Shown here: positions 53,510 to 62,018 of the stretch, piece after piece
Position numbering within the stretch: position 1 is the stretch's first letter
How the letters are laid out: each line of letters starts with the position of its first letter
Source of the DNA: Symbioplanes lichenis
Lineage (GTDB): Bacteria > Actinomycetota > Actinomycetes > Mycobacteriales > Micromonosporaceae
Direction of reading: 5' to 3'
Assembly (NCBI RefSeq): GCF_030709675.1
Contig: NZ_JAUZQD010000002.1
Coordinates: 620,001-684,000, forward strand
DNA: 64,000 bases
Position numbers and translations under genes: made by a program
The notes under the pieces: generated by a model
Database searches by the model: none
What the model was told of the DNA's origin: nothing
The model's input: the letters and a program-made list of their open reading frames with translations, nothing else

Positions 53510-55420
53510 ATGACACCGATCGGCCGGATCGCTGTGCTGGACGTGGCGCCCGTCGTGGACGGGGGCGCAAGACCCGCGAAGTCCGTGGTGGGCGAGGAGT
53601 TCGAGGTCACCGCGACGGTGTTCCGGGAGGGGCACGAGGCCGTCGGGGCCACCGTGGTGTGCACCGATCCCGACGGCCACGAGTCGGCGGTGCCGATGGT
53701 GCGGGTCAACGCGGGGCTCGACGCGTGGTCCGCGACCGTCTGCGCCGATCGGGCGGGGCGGTGGTCCTACCGGGTGGAGGGCTGGTCCGACCCGTACGGC
53801 ACGTGGCACCACGACGCCGTCGTCAAGATCGGCGCCGGGGTCGACGTGGAGCTGATGCTGACCGAGGGCGCGCTGGTGCTCGACCGGGCCGGGCTGACCG
53901 AGGCGGCGGCGGCGATGCGGAACACCGGCGCGTCGCCCGAGGCCCGGCTGAGCGCGGGGACGTCGGCCGCCGTCCGGGCCGGGCTGGCGGCGCGGCCGTT
54001 GCGGGACTTCGTGACGGCCTCCGCCGAGGTGCCGTGGCTGGTCGAGCGGGAGCGGGCGCTCTACGGGGCCTGGTACGAGCTGTTCCCGCGCTCCGAGGGG
54101 GCGTACTTCGACGCCGAGGCCGGGCGCTGGGTCAGCGGCACGTTCGCCACGGCGGCCGACCGGCTGCCCGCCGTCGCCGCGATGGGCTTCGACGTCGTCT
54201 ACCTCACGCCGATCCACCCGATCGGGCGGGTCAACCGCAAGGGACGCAACAACGCGCTCGTATCCCGGCCCGGGGACCCGGGATCCCCGTACGCCATCGG
54301 CTCGGACGAGGGCGGGCACGACAGTATCCATCCCGACCTCGGGACCTTCGGCGACTTCGACGCCTTCGTGGCGCGGGCGCGGGAGCTCGGGCTGGAGGTG
54401 GCGCTGGACCTGGCGCTGAACTGCGCACCGGATCATCCGTGGGTGACGGCACATCCGGAGTGGTTCACGACGCGGGCCGACGGCAGCATCGCGTACGCGG
54501 AGAATCCCCCGAAGAAGTACCAGGACATCTATCCGCTGAACTTCGACAACGACCCCGAGGGGTTGTACGCCGAGATCCTGCGCGTGGTCCGGCTGTGGAT
54601 CGGCCACGGCGTGACGATCTTCCGGGTCGACAATCCGCACACCAAGCCGCTGTGGCTGTGGGAGCGGCTGATCCGCGACTGCGGCCCGGAGGTCATCTGG
54701 CTGGCGGAGGCGTTCACCCGGCCCCCGATGATGCACACCCTGGCGAAGGTCGGCTTCCAGCAGTCGTACACCTACTACGCCTGGCGGCACACCAAGACCG
54801 AGCTGGAGGGATACTGTTCGGCGCTGGCGGGATCCGATGCGGCGTACATGCGACCCAGCTTCTGGCCCACCACCCACGACATCCTGACGCCCTTCCTGCA
54901 GCACGGCGGCCCGGCGGCGTGGAAGCTGCGGGCCGCGCTGGCCGCGACCCTGGTGCCCACGTACGGCATCTACGCCGGCTACGAGTTCCGCGAGCACGTC
55001 GCGCGCCCCGGGGCCGAGGAACAGATCGACAACGAGAAGTACGAATACCGCCCGCGCGACTGGTCCGCCGAGTCCCTCGCCCCCTACCTCGCCCGCCTCA
55101 ACGAGATCCGCCGCGCCCACCCCGCCCTGCACCGCCTGCGCAACCTGCGCTTCCACGCCGCCGACGACGAGCACATCCTCGTCTTCTCCAAGACCCGCCG
55201 CGTCTACGACCGCGACGACACCATCGTGGTCGTCGCCAACCTGTTCCCGGACGTCACCCGTGAGACGTGGATCCATCTCGACCTGCCGGGCCCGTTCGTC
55301 GCGCACGACCTGATCACAGGCGAGCACTGGAACTGGTCCGAGCACAACTGGGTCCGGCTCGGCCCCGACACCGAACCGGTCCACATCGTCGCCGTCACCA
55401 CCCCGTCCCTCGACCGATAG
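53510..55420 (+). CDS. glgE: Alpha-1,4-glucan:maltose-1-phosphate maltosyltransferase
   Basis: This 636-residue GH13_3 enzyme extends alpha-1,4-glucan from maltose-1-phosphate in the trehalose-to-glucan pathway. An N-terminal beta domain (1-110) and a helical insert precede the catalytic barrel. The GlgE-specific lines are GAWYELFPRSEG, YLTPIHPIGRVNRKGRNN, IFRVDNPHTKP (nucleophile Asp374), LAEAFTRP (acid Glu400) and THDILTPFLQ (Asp457). The C-terminal domain ends with the usual GEHWNWSEHNWVRL. The usual partners (treS-mak, glgB) are not adjacent. TAGCGT seven bases before the ATG suggests a leaderless transcript. A GAGGG just before the start could also act. Confidence 0.93.
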   Translation: MTPIGRIAVLDVAPVVDGGARPAKSVVGEEFEVTATVFREGHEAVGATVVCTDPDGHESAVPMVRVNAGLDAWSATVCADRAGRWSYRVEGWSDPYGTWHHDAVVKIGAGVDVELMLTEGALVLDRAGLTEAAAAMRNTGASPEARLSAGTSAAVRAGLAARPLRDFVTASAEVPWLVERERALYGAWYELFPRSEGAYFDAEAGRWVSGTFATAADRLPAVAAMGFDVVYLTPIHPIGRVNRKGRNNALVSRPGDPGSPYAIGSDEGGHDSIHPDLGTFGDFDAFVARARELGLEVALDLALNCAPDHPWVTAHPEWFTTRADGSIAYAENPPKKYQDIYPLNFDNDPEGLYAEILRVVRLWIGHGVTIFRVDNPHTKPLWLWERLIRDCGPEVIWLAEAFTRPPMMHTLAKVGFQQSYTYYAWRHTKTELEGYCSALAGSDAAYMRPSFWPTTHDILTPFLQHGGPAAWKLRAALAATLVPTYGIYAGYEFREHVARPGAEEQIDNEKYEYRPRDWSAESLAPYLARLNEIRRAHPALHRLRNLRFHAADDEHILVFSKTRRVYDRDDTIVVVANLFPDVTRETWIHLDLPGPFVAHDLITGEHWNWSEHNWVRLGPDTEPVHIVAVTTPSLDR

Positions 55421-55516
55421 ACCGTCGCGCCGCTGGCAGGAACCCGACTGCACGGGAGCGACCGGCCCGCGATGCTGGCTTCAAGACGAAGGCCGGCTGC
55501 GGAGCGGAGTGAGGGG

Positions 55517-57043
55517 ATGCCCCGTCCGGAACGCGCGCTCGATCCTGCCGCCGGTCCGGCGCAGCGGCTCGCCGCGGAACTGCGCGACCTGCGCCGGGCT
55601 GCGGGCACCATCGGCTACCGGCACCTGGCCGCCCGGGCCGGCTACTCGGCGGCGACGCTCGCCGGCGCCGCCGGCGGCCGGAGCCTGCCGAGCTTGCCGG
55701 TCACCCTGGCGTTCGTCCGGGCGTGCGGTGGTGATCCGGCTGCCTGGGAGCACCGGTGGCGGGAGGCGTCGGCCGCGCAGGCGGCGATGCGCGGCGGCGG
55801 GCCGTGGCAGGCACCGGTTCAGCGGCCGCCCTGGCCGGGACCGGCCGGGTACGGCGTGGACGACACGGACCGCTTCCTCGGACGGCGGCGGATGCTGGCG
55901 CACGTGCTGGAGACGCTGGGCCAGCACCGGGTCGTCGCGGTGCACGGCGCTTCCGGCTCGGGCAAGTCCTCGCTGTTGCGGGCCGGTCTGATCCCGGCGT
56001 GGCGCCGCCGGGGCTCGCCGGCCTCGCTGATCACTCCGGGCGCCGGGGCCGCGCGGGCGTTGCGGGCGGCACTCGAGCGGGCCTCCGACGCCGGCCTGCT
56101 GGTCGTCGATCAGTTCGAGGAGTTCTTCGACGGCCCTCCGGGCGGATGTGCCTTTCTCGCCGACCTGACGACCGCGGCGGAGCGCGCGGACCCGCGACTG
56201 CGGGTGGTGATCGGGGTCCGCACCGACTTCTTCGTCCGGTGCACGGATCACCCGGCGCCGGTTCGGCTGCTCGCCGATGCCGCCGGTGTCCCTGTCGGCC
56301 CGCCGGCGGCGGATGAGCTGCGGGAGATCGTCGCGGAGCCGGCCCGGCGCGCGGGTCTGAGCGTGGAGCGAGCGCTGACGACCAGGATCGCCGCCGACGC
56401 CGACGGGCAACCCGGAGCTCTGCCGCTGCTCGGCACCGCCCTGCTGGCGGCCTGGCAGCACCGCCGGGGGGACATCTTGACGCTGTCCGGGTACGAGGCC
56501 GCGGGCGGGATGCGCCGGGTGATCACGGACGCGGCGGAGTCCGTCCACCGGGACTCGAGCGAGCGCGGCCGGGAGACAGCCCGGCAGGTCCTCGTCCGGC
56601 TGGTCACCTTCGGCGACGGCGTGCCGGACACCAGGCGCCTGGTCCGGCCCGCCGAGTGGGCCGGGCTCGACGCCGGTCCGGTGCTCGCCGAGCTGGCCCG
56701 GGCGCGGGTGATCGTCCTGGGCGCGGGCACGGCCGAGCTGGCGCACGAGGGGCTGATCCGGGCGTGGCCCCGGCTGGCGGCCTGGTTGCACACCGGTCGT
56801 GCGGAGTTGCGGCTGCATCGGCGGCTCACCGAGGCCGCGGAGATCTGGCGCTCGTACGGCCGCGACAGCGGTGCCCTCTACCGAGGCGCGCCCCTGGCCG
56901 ACTGGGACGGGCGCGGCCTGCGGCAGCTCAACACCCAGGAACGCGAGTTCCTGACCGCGAGCCGCCGGCAACGGACAGCGGACCGGCCAGGGGCCCGCCG
57001 GCGCCGCAGCTCGCAGGTTGTCTACCGCGTCCGGGGCTGTTGA
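55517..57043 (+). CDS. HTH - nSTAND1 NTPase, ending before the sensor region
   Basis: This 508-residue protein has an HTH-like domain (about 15-85) with LRDLRRAAGTIGYRHLAARA, a P-loop NTPase with Walker A GASGSGKS (144-151) and Walker B LLVVDQFEEF (194-203), and the nSTAND helical/winged region. It ends with LADWDGRGLRQLNTQEREFL. In relatives this is followed at once by a membrane segment and WD40 or TPR repeats. Here it stops after a basic 30-residue tail. It may be a truncated gene that lost its sensor or a natural short form. The start has GAGTGAGGGG upstream. Confidence 0.8.
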   Translation: MPRPERALDPAAGPAQRLAAELRDLRRAAGTIGYRHLAARAGYSAATLAGAAGGRSLPSLPVTLAFVRACGGDPAAWEHRWREASAAQAAMRGGGPWQAPVQRPPWPGPAGYGVDDTDRFLGRRRMLAHVLETLGQHRVVAVHGASGSGKSSLLRAGLIPAWRRRGSPASLITPGAGAARALRAALERASDAGLLVVDQFEEFFDGPPGGCAFLADLTTAAERADPRLRVVIGVRTDFFVRCTDHPAPVRLLADAAGVPVGPPAADELREIVAEPARRAGLSVERALTTRIAADADGQPGALPLLGTALLAAWQHRRGDILTLSGYEAAGGMRRVITDAAESVHRDSSERGRETARQVLVRLVTFGDGVPDTRRLVRPAEWAGLDAGPVLAELARARVIVLGAGTAELAHEGLIRAWPRLAAWLHTGRAELRLHRRLTEAAEIWRSYGRDSGALYRGAPLADWDGRGLRQLNTQEREFLTASRRQRTADRPGARRRRSSQVVYRVRGC

Positions 57044-57118
57044 CAACGCGGCAACCGGATTTGCTGGGGACCGGCACCCGGGCTTCCGGGTGCGTCCGGA
57101 CTCGAGAACGGGGACATC

Positions 57119-57535
57119 ATGAAGGCACTCAGGATCCTCGCGGCCACAGCGGCCGTCCTGGCCGCTCTCCTCGCGGCGCAGCCCGCCACGGCGGCACCGG
57201 CCCGCGCGGACACGACGCCGGGGGTGCTCGCCCAGGTGGCTTGCCGGGTGAATAACGAGTACACATGCGTGACGGCGAATCTCACGCTCGGGCCCACCGG
57301 GAACTACCACATCGCCACCCAGGGCATCACCTGGCGGAACTGGGACGTGATCGAGACGTCGTTCGTGGTGGTCAGGTACATGGACGTGCCCGGCAACCCG
57401 CAGCGGTACCGCGAATACCAGTACTACGGCGACGAGCACGACATCTGGCAGAACGGCGGGGCGTACCGCGTCTACCGGGCCGAGCTGCACTGCCCGTGGA
57501 AGTGCCCGGGCGCCGTGCTCTACTTCGACAACTGA
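57119..57535 (+). CDS. Small secreted protein with two Cys pairs
   Basis: This 138-residue protein has a signal peptide (MKALRILAATAAVLAALLAA, cleaved near TAAPARA). The mature domain has two Cys near the start (QVACRVNNEYTCVT) and two near the end (AELHCPWKCPG), probably two disulfides, plus a Tyr/Arg-rich middle. No family was recognised. GGGGA precedes the start. It lies downstream of the truncated nSTAND gene but may be independent. Confidence 0.7.
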   Translation: MKALRILAATAAVLAALLAAQPATAAPARADTTPGVLAQVACRVNNEYTCVTANLTLGPTGNYHIATQGITWRNWDVIETSFVVVRYMDVPGNPQRYREYQYYGDEHDIWQNGGAYRVYRAELHCPWKCPGAVLYFDN

Positions 57536-57588
57536 CGGCCGCCGGTCCCCGCACCGGACATCCGAGGTGAGGGGGCCGGCACCGGCCG

Positions 57589-59259
57589 TCACAGCAGCGA
57601 GTCGCGGACCTCGCGGCGCAGGATCTTGCCGATCTGGCTGCGGGGCAGGTCGTCGGCGAGTTCGACGCGGCGGGGGGCCTTGTATCCGGAGAGGCGCTCG
57701 CGGGCCCACGCCTGCACCGCGGCGGGATCCACCGAGGCGCCGTCGGCCGGGACGACGACGGCGACAACCTCTTCTCCCGTACGGTCGGAGGGCAGCCCCA
57801 CCACGGCCACGTCCCCCACGTCAGGGTGCTGCCGCAGCACGTCCTCGACCTCCGACGGGTACACGTTGAACCCGCCGGTCAGGATCATCTCCTTCATCCG
57901 GTCGACGATGGTCAGATAGCCGTCCTCGTCCTGCACCGCCACGTCGCCGGTGCGGATCCAGCCGCCGGGCAGCAGCACGGCGTCGGTCTCCTCGGGCATG
58001 TTCCAGTAGCCGGAGAAGACCTGCGGGCCGCGCACGAGCAGCTCGCCCGGCTCGCCGAGCGGCATGTCGGCCGACGGATCCTCGCGGTCGGCGATGCGGA
58101 CCCAGGTCGACGGGTACGGGATCCCGATCGAGCCGATCCGGCGCCCCGGCGAGATCGGGTTGCCGATCGTGATCGGGGACGTCTCGGTCATGCCGTAGCC
58201 CTCGATCAGCAGGCCGCCGGTGAGCGACTCCCACGCCTCGACCGTGCCGGGCCGCAGGGGCATCGCGCCGCTGATGGCGTACCGGGCGGTGGTCAGGTCC
58301 ACGCCGCGCTCGCGGGCGGCGGCGGCCAGCCGGTCGTACATCGGCGGCACGCCCGGGAAGAACGTCGGCGGGTGCCGCTTCACCGCGTCGAGCACCATGT
58401 CCGGGTCGAAGCGCGGCAGGAGCACGATCGTCGCCCCGATGCGCACGGCCGTGGTCAGGCACAGCGTCAGCCCGTACGCGTGGAAGAGCGGGAGCACCGC
58501 GTAGAACGTCTCGCCGCCCTCGCGCAGCCCGGGCACCCAGACCCGGCTCTGCTCGGCGTTCGCGGCGAGATTGCGGTGGGTCAGGATCGCGCCCTTGGGC
58601 GTGCCGCTGGTGCCGCCGGTGTACTGCAGCAGCGCCACGTCCTCGACGCCGGGTCCCGCGACCGAGTCGTCCAGCGGCGCCGTCGAGAGAAGCTCTTCCC
58701 AGCGCAGGGCGCCGGGCGGAACCGGTCCGCGCATCTCGGCGCGCATCTTGCGGGCGGGCGGGAGCGGCAGTTTGAGGGCGAGCCGCTTGAGCGGCGGCAG
58801 CGCGGCCGTCAGGTCCACGGCGATCAGCGTCTCGACCTGCGTCTTGAGGGCGGCGACGGTGCCGGCGACCTTCTCCCAGCAGATCGCGACCTTGGCGCCG
58901 TGATCGGCGAGCTGGTGGGCGAGCTCCTCGGCGGTGTAGAGCGGGTTGTGCTCGACGGCGATCGCCCCGAGCCGCAGGACGGCGTAGAACGCGACGACGT
59001 GCTGCGGGCAGTTCGGCAGGATCAGCGCGACCCGGTCACCGGGGCGCACCCCGGCGTCGTGCAGGGCCCGGGCGGCCCGCGCGACCTGGTCACCCAGCTG
59101 GGCGTACGTGGTCCGCGCGCCCAGGAAGTCCAGCGCGACCCGGTCCGGGAAGCGGGCGACCGCGCCGTCGAGGTTCGCGGTCAGCGGCTGTTCCGGCTCG
59201 GCGATGTCCGCCGGCACCCCCTCGGGATAGGCCGCCAGCCACCGTCGCTCGTCCGCCAT
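57589..59259 (-). CDS. Long-chain fatty-acid-CoA ligase (FadD-like)
   Basis: This 556-residue member of the adenylate-forming superfamily activates a carboxylic acid with ATP and CoA. Motifs are LLQYTGGTSGTPKGAILTH (P-loop), IEGYGMTETSP and SGYWNMPEETD. GWIRTGDVAVQDEDGYLTIV follows, with the hinge DRMKEMILTGGFNVYPSEVE. The catalytic Lys is in SQIGKILRREV. Length and motifs fit long-chain acyl-CoA synthetases. GGAGGAG lies five bases before the ATG. It stands alone between divergent and convergent genes of unrelated function. Confidence 0.92.
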   Translation of the reverse strand: MADERRWLAAYPEGVPADIAEPEQPLTANLDGAVARFPDRVALDFLGARTTYAQLGDQVARAARALHDAGVRPGDRVALILPNCPQHVVAFYAVLRLGAIAVEHNPLYTAEELAHQLADHGAKVAICWEKVAGTVAALKTQVETLIAVDLTAALPPLKRLALKLPLPPARKMRAEMRGPVPPGALRWEELLSTAPLDDSVAGPGVEDVALLQYTGGTSGTPKGAILTHRNLAANAEQSRVWVPGLREGGETFYAVLPLFHAYGLTLCLTTAVRIGATIVLLPRFDPDMVLDAVKRHPPTFFPGVPPMYDRLAAAARERGVDLTTARYAISGAMPLRPGTVEAWESLTGGLLIEGYGMTETSPITIGNPISPGRRIGSIGIPYPSTWVRIADREDPSADMPLGEPGELLVRGPQVFSGYWNMPEETDAVLLPGGWIRTGDVAVQDEDGYLTIVDRMKEMILTGGFNVYPSEVEDVLRQHPDVGDVAVVGLPSDRTGEEVVAVVVPADGASVDPAAVQAWARERLSGYKAPRRVELADDLPRSQIGKILRREVRDSLL

Positions 59260-59371
59260 GCACTCTCCTCCGTCGCGCTCCCCCGCAGGCTATCGCGCCC
59301 TTTCAGGAAGGCTTCGGTGCCCGTGCGGTCCCGCGGTGATCGGCGGCGCCCGGGCCCGCGTAGTACCGGGC

Positions 59372-59878
59372 ATGTCTTCCCTGAAGCGCAAGATCGCCGT
59401 CGCCGGCGCCGCCGTGGTCGCGGTCGCCGCCTCGGCCGTCACCTACCAGGCCTCCGCCGCCGAGAGCTCGCCGCTGCAGCCGCCCGCCGGCCTGAAGATC
59501 CTCGGCCAGTTCGTCGTCGGCTCGGGCACGCAGACCTACACCTGCACCGGCGGCACGTTCACCGGCTCGTCGGTGCCCGAGGCGCAGCTGTTCGACGGCG
59601 CCAACCGCAAGATCCACCACTTCGGCGGGCCGAGCTGGCAGTCGGAGTCCGACGGCTCCCTGATCACCGCGTCGCCGATCGCGAACTCGCCGGTGCCCGG
59701 TGCCATCCCGGAGCTGCTGCTGGAGGTCAAGACCCACTCCGGGCAGGGGATCCTCAGCGGGGTCACCCACATCCAGCGCATGAACACCTTCGGCGGCGTG
59801 GCCCCGGCCACCGCCTGCACCGACGGCGAGAAGACCAGCGTCAAGTACAACGCCAACTACATCTTCTGGGGCAACTGA
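59372..59878 (+). CDS. Secreted DUF3455 protein
   Basis: This 168-residue exported protein has a signal peptide (SSLKRKIAVAGAAVVAVAAS, cleaved near ASAAES). The DUF3455 pattern is PPAGLKILGQFVVGSGTQTY, FGGPSWQSESDGSLI, then LLLEVKTHSGQGILSGVTHI and VAPATACTDGEKTSVKYNAN. The family is known from fungi and actinomycetes and has no established function. The ATG at 59372 is preceded only by a weak TAGTAC. It is divergent from fadD. Confidence 0.82.
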   Translation: MSSLKRKIAVAGAAVVAVAASAVTYQASAAESSPLQPPAGLKILGQFVVGSGTQTYTCTGGTFTGSSVPEAQLFDGANRKIHHFGGPSWQSESDGSLITASPIANSPVPGAIPELLLEVKTHSGQGILSGVTHIQRMNTFGGVAPATACTDGEKTSVKYNANYIFWGN

Positions 59879-59892
59879 CCCGGCCGCCCGTC

Positions 59893-59952
59893 CGATGACA
59901 CGCAATGTCGTCACCGTGCTAGCGTCGCGGTGACGACATCGCGTGTCGTCAC
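59893..59952. promoter_or_regulatory. Large palindromic operator overlapping a promoter
   Basis: Perfect 12-base arms ATGTCGTCACCG (59905-59916) and CGGTGACGACAT (59928-59939) extend to 24 bases with three mismatches (59893-59916 and 59928-59951). GTGACGAC (59930-59937) also pairs with GTCGTCAC (59945-59952). TAGCGT (59920-59925), a likely -10, lies in the centre. The form fits a TetR-type repressor site controlling the gene at 59967. Confidence 0.7.
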
Positions 59953-59966
59953 GACGGGAGGCGGGC

Positions 59967-61040
59967 ATGATCTACATCCTCGGCGCCACGGGCCGCATCG
60001 GGCGCGCCGTGGCCACTCAGCTGGCCGGACAGGATCCCGTCCTGGCCGGACAGGATCTGGTTCTCGCCGGGCGGGATCCCGATCGGCTCGCAGCAGTCGC
60101 CGCCGCGCTGCCCGGCCCCGCGCGCACCCTCGTGGTGGCCGATCACGCCGCCGCCGCGCGCGAGATCCGCCGGGCGCGGCCCACGGTCGTGGTCAACACC
60201 CTCGGCGGGTACGCCCGGACGGCCGCCACGATCGCGCGGGCCTGCCTGCCGGGCGGTCACTACGTGGACCTGGCCAACGACATCGTCGCCCTGCCGGCGC
60301 TGCTGGACCTGCACGCCGAGGCGGCCGCCGCGGGCAGCACGCTCGTCACGGGCGCCGGCTTCGGGGTGCTCGCCACGGAAGCCCTCGTGGTGCGGCTCGG
60401 GGCGGGCCGGGACACCCCGGCGGCGGTCGAGGTGGACGCGCTGGGCTCGGTGGCCGTGGCGGCGGGCGCCCTGGGATCCGCGTTCGCCGAGACGAGCGTC
60501 GACGTGCTGGCCACCGGCGGGCGGCGCTACCGCGACGGGCACCTGGCGACGGAACGGCTCGCGGCGACCGTACGACGGCTGAGCCTGCCCGACGGCACCA
60601 GCGCGAGCACCGCGTCCATGCCGGTGGGTGAGCTGATCGCCGCCCGGCTCGCCACCGGAGCGCCCTCGGTGGTGGCCACCAGCGGACTGGCCCCCACCGC
60701 CCCGGTCGTCCGGGCGCTGCTGCCGGCCGCGAGCGCGCTGATGCGGATCCCGGCGCTCCGGCGTTTCACCGTGCGGCGGCTCGCGGGGATCCCGATCAAG
60801 GCGGCACCGCGCCCGCGGCAGCACTCGTGGGGGCACGCCGTGCTGCGGTGGTCCGACGGGAGCTCGGCCGAGGGCTGGTTGCGTACGGACGATGCCATGG
60901 ATTTCACCGCCGCCGTGGCCGCGGCCGTGGCCGCCCGGCTCGCATCCGGAAACACTCCCCCGGGATCCTGGACGCCGGCCCGCGCTTTCGGCCCGGACAT
61001 CGCCACGGACGCCGGAGCCGTGTTCCTCCCGCGCCCTTAA
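59967..61040 (+). CDS. Saccharopine-dehydrogenase-like NAD(P)-binding protein
   Basis: This 357-residue protein has an N-terminal Rossmann fold (MIYILGATGRIGRAVATQLA) and the line TVVVNTLGGYARTAATIARA. YVDLANDIVALPALLDLH and GAGFGVLATEALVVRL follow. It belongs to the trans-acting enoyl-reductase/saccharopine-reductase-like group; the substrate is unknown. Between the first helix and second strand a 21-base unit is present three times (LAGQDPV/LAGQDLV/LAGRDPD). GGGAGG precedes the ATG. It is controlled by the palindrome at 59893-59952. Confidence 0.82.
   Translation: MIYILGATGRIGRAVATQLAGQDPVLAGQDLVLAGRDPDRLAAVAAALPGPARTLVVADHAAAAREIRRARPTVVVNTLGGYARTAATIARACLPGGHYVDLANDIVALPALLDLHAEAAAAGSTLVTGAGFGVLATEALVVRLGAGRDTPAAVEVDALGSVAVAAGALGSAFAETSVDVLATGGRRYRDGHLATERLAATVRRLSLPDGTSASTASMPVGELIAARLATGAPSVVATSGLAPTAPVVRALLPAASALMRIPALRRFTVRRLAGIPIKAAPRPRQHSWGHAVLRWSDGSSAEGWLRTDDAMDFTAAVAAAVAARLASGNTPPGSWTPARAFGPDIATDAGAVFLPRP
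60021..60083 (+). repeat. Three tandem copies of a 21-base unit inside a coding region
   Basis: Units at 60021-60041, 60042-60062 and 60063-60083 are in frame. The first two are nearly identical; the third has diverged. They lengthen the loop before the second Rossmann strand by about 14 residues relative to what the fold needs. Confidence 0.8.
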
Positions 61041-61049
61041 AGTGGCCGG

Positions 61050-62018
61050 ATGCGTGATCTCTATCCGGAGCTGGCCCCGCGGGTCACCGGCATGCTGGAC
61101 GTCGGCGACGGGCAGTCGATCTACTGGGAGGAGAGCGGCAACCCCGGCGGCAAGCCGGTCGTCTTCCTGCACGGCGGCCCGGGCGCCGGCACCTCGCCGC
61201 GGCACCGCCGCCTCTTCGACCCCGAGCGCTACCGCATCGTGCTCTTCGACCAGCGCATGTGCGGGCGCAGCCGGCCGCATGCGAGCGACCCACACGCCGA
61301 CCTGAGCGCCAACACGACCTGGCACCTGGTCGCCGACATCGAACGCCTGCGCACCATGCTGGGCGTCGAGCGCTGGCAGGTGTTCGGCGGCTCGTGGGGT
61401 TCGGGGCTCGCCCTCGCGTACGCGGAGACCCACCCGGAGCGGGTCACCGAGCTGGTCCTGCGGGGCATCTTCACGCTGCGCAAGAGCGAGCTCGACTGGT
61501 TCTACGAGGGCCCGGCCGCGAACCTGCTGCCCGACGCGTGGGAGCACTACGCGGCGGCCGTCCCGGCCGGGGGCAGCTACATCGAGGCGTACGCGAAGCT
61601 CCTCGCCGACCCGGACCCGGCCGTGCACCAGCCCGCCGCGATCGCCTGGACCACCTGGGAGAACCGGGCCATCACCCTCACGCCGCGCCAGGACCTGCTC
61701 GACAAGGCCGCCGACCCGCACTACGCGACGGCGTTCGCCCGCATCGAGAACCACTTCTTCCGCCACGGCGGCTGGTTCACCGACGGGCAGCTCATCGCGG
61801 ACGCCCCGAGGCTGGCCGGCATCCCCACCGTCATCGTCCAGGGCCGCCACGACCTGTGCACGCCGGCCGTCACCGCGTGGGACCTGCACCGTGCCCTGCC
61901 CGCGGCCGAGTTCCACCTGATCGAGGACGCGGGCCACGTCTTCGACGAGCCGGGCATCCTCGACGCCCTGATCACGGCGACCGACCGCTTCGCAGGGGCG
62001 GCCGATGGACGCCATTGA
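61050..62018 (+). CDS. Prolyl aminopeptidase (proline iminopeptidase, S33)
   Basis: This 322-residue alpha/beta hydrolase releases N-terminal proline. Family lines are YPELAPRVTGMLDVGDGQSI, VFLHGGPGAGTS (oxyanion loop), LFDQRMCGRSRPHA, nucleophile Ser115 in FGGSWGSGLAL, Asp in QGRHDLCTP and His in DAGHVFDEP. The usual DQRGCGRS reads DQRMCGRS, a mild deviation. TAAAGT (61038-61043) lies six bases before the ATG and overlaps the stop of the previous gene. The 3' end overlaps the next gene by 14 bases. Confidence 0.92.
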   Translation: MRDLYPELAPRVTGMLDVGDGQSIYWEESGNPGGKPVVFLHGGPGAGTSPRHRRLFDPERYRIVLFDQRMCGRSRPHASDPHADLSANTTWHLVADIERLRTMLGVERWQVFGGSWGSGLALAYAETHPERVTELVLRGIFTLRKSELDWFYEGPAANLLPDAWEHYAAAVPAGGSYIEAYAKLLADPDPAVHQPAAIAWTTWENRAITLTPRQDLLDKAADPHYATAFARIENHFFRHGGWFTDGQLIADAPRLAGIPTVIVQGRHDLCTPAVTAWDLHRALPAAEFHLIEDAGHVFDEPGILDALITATDRFAGAADGRH

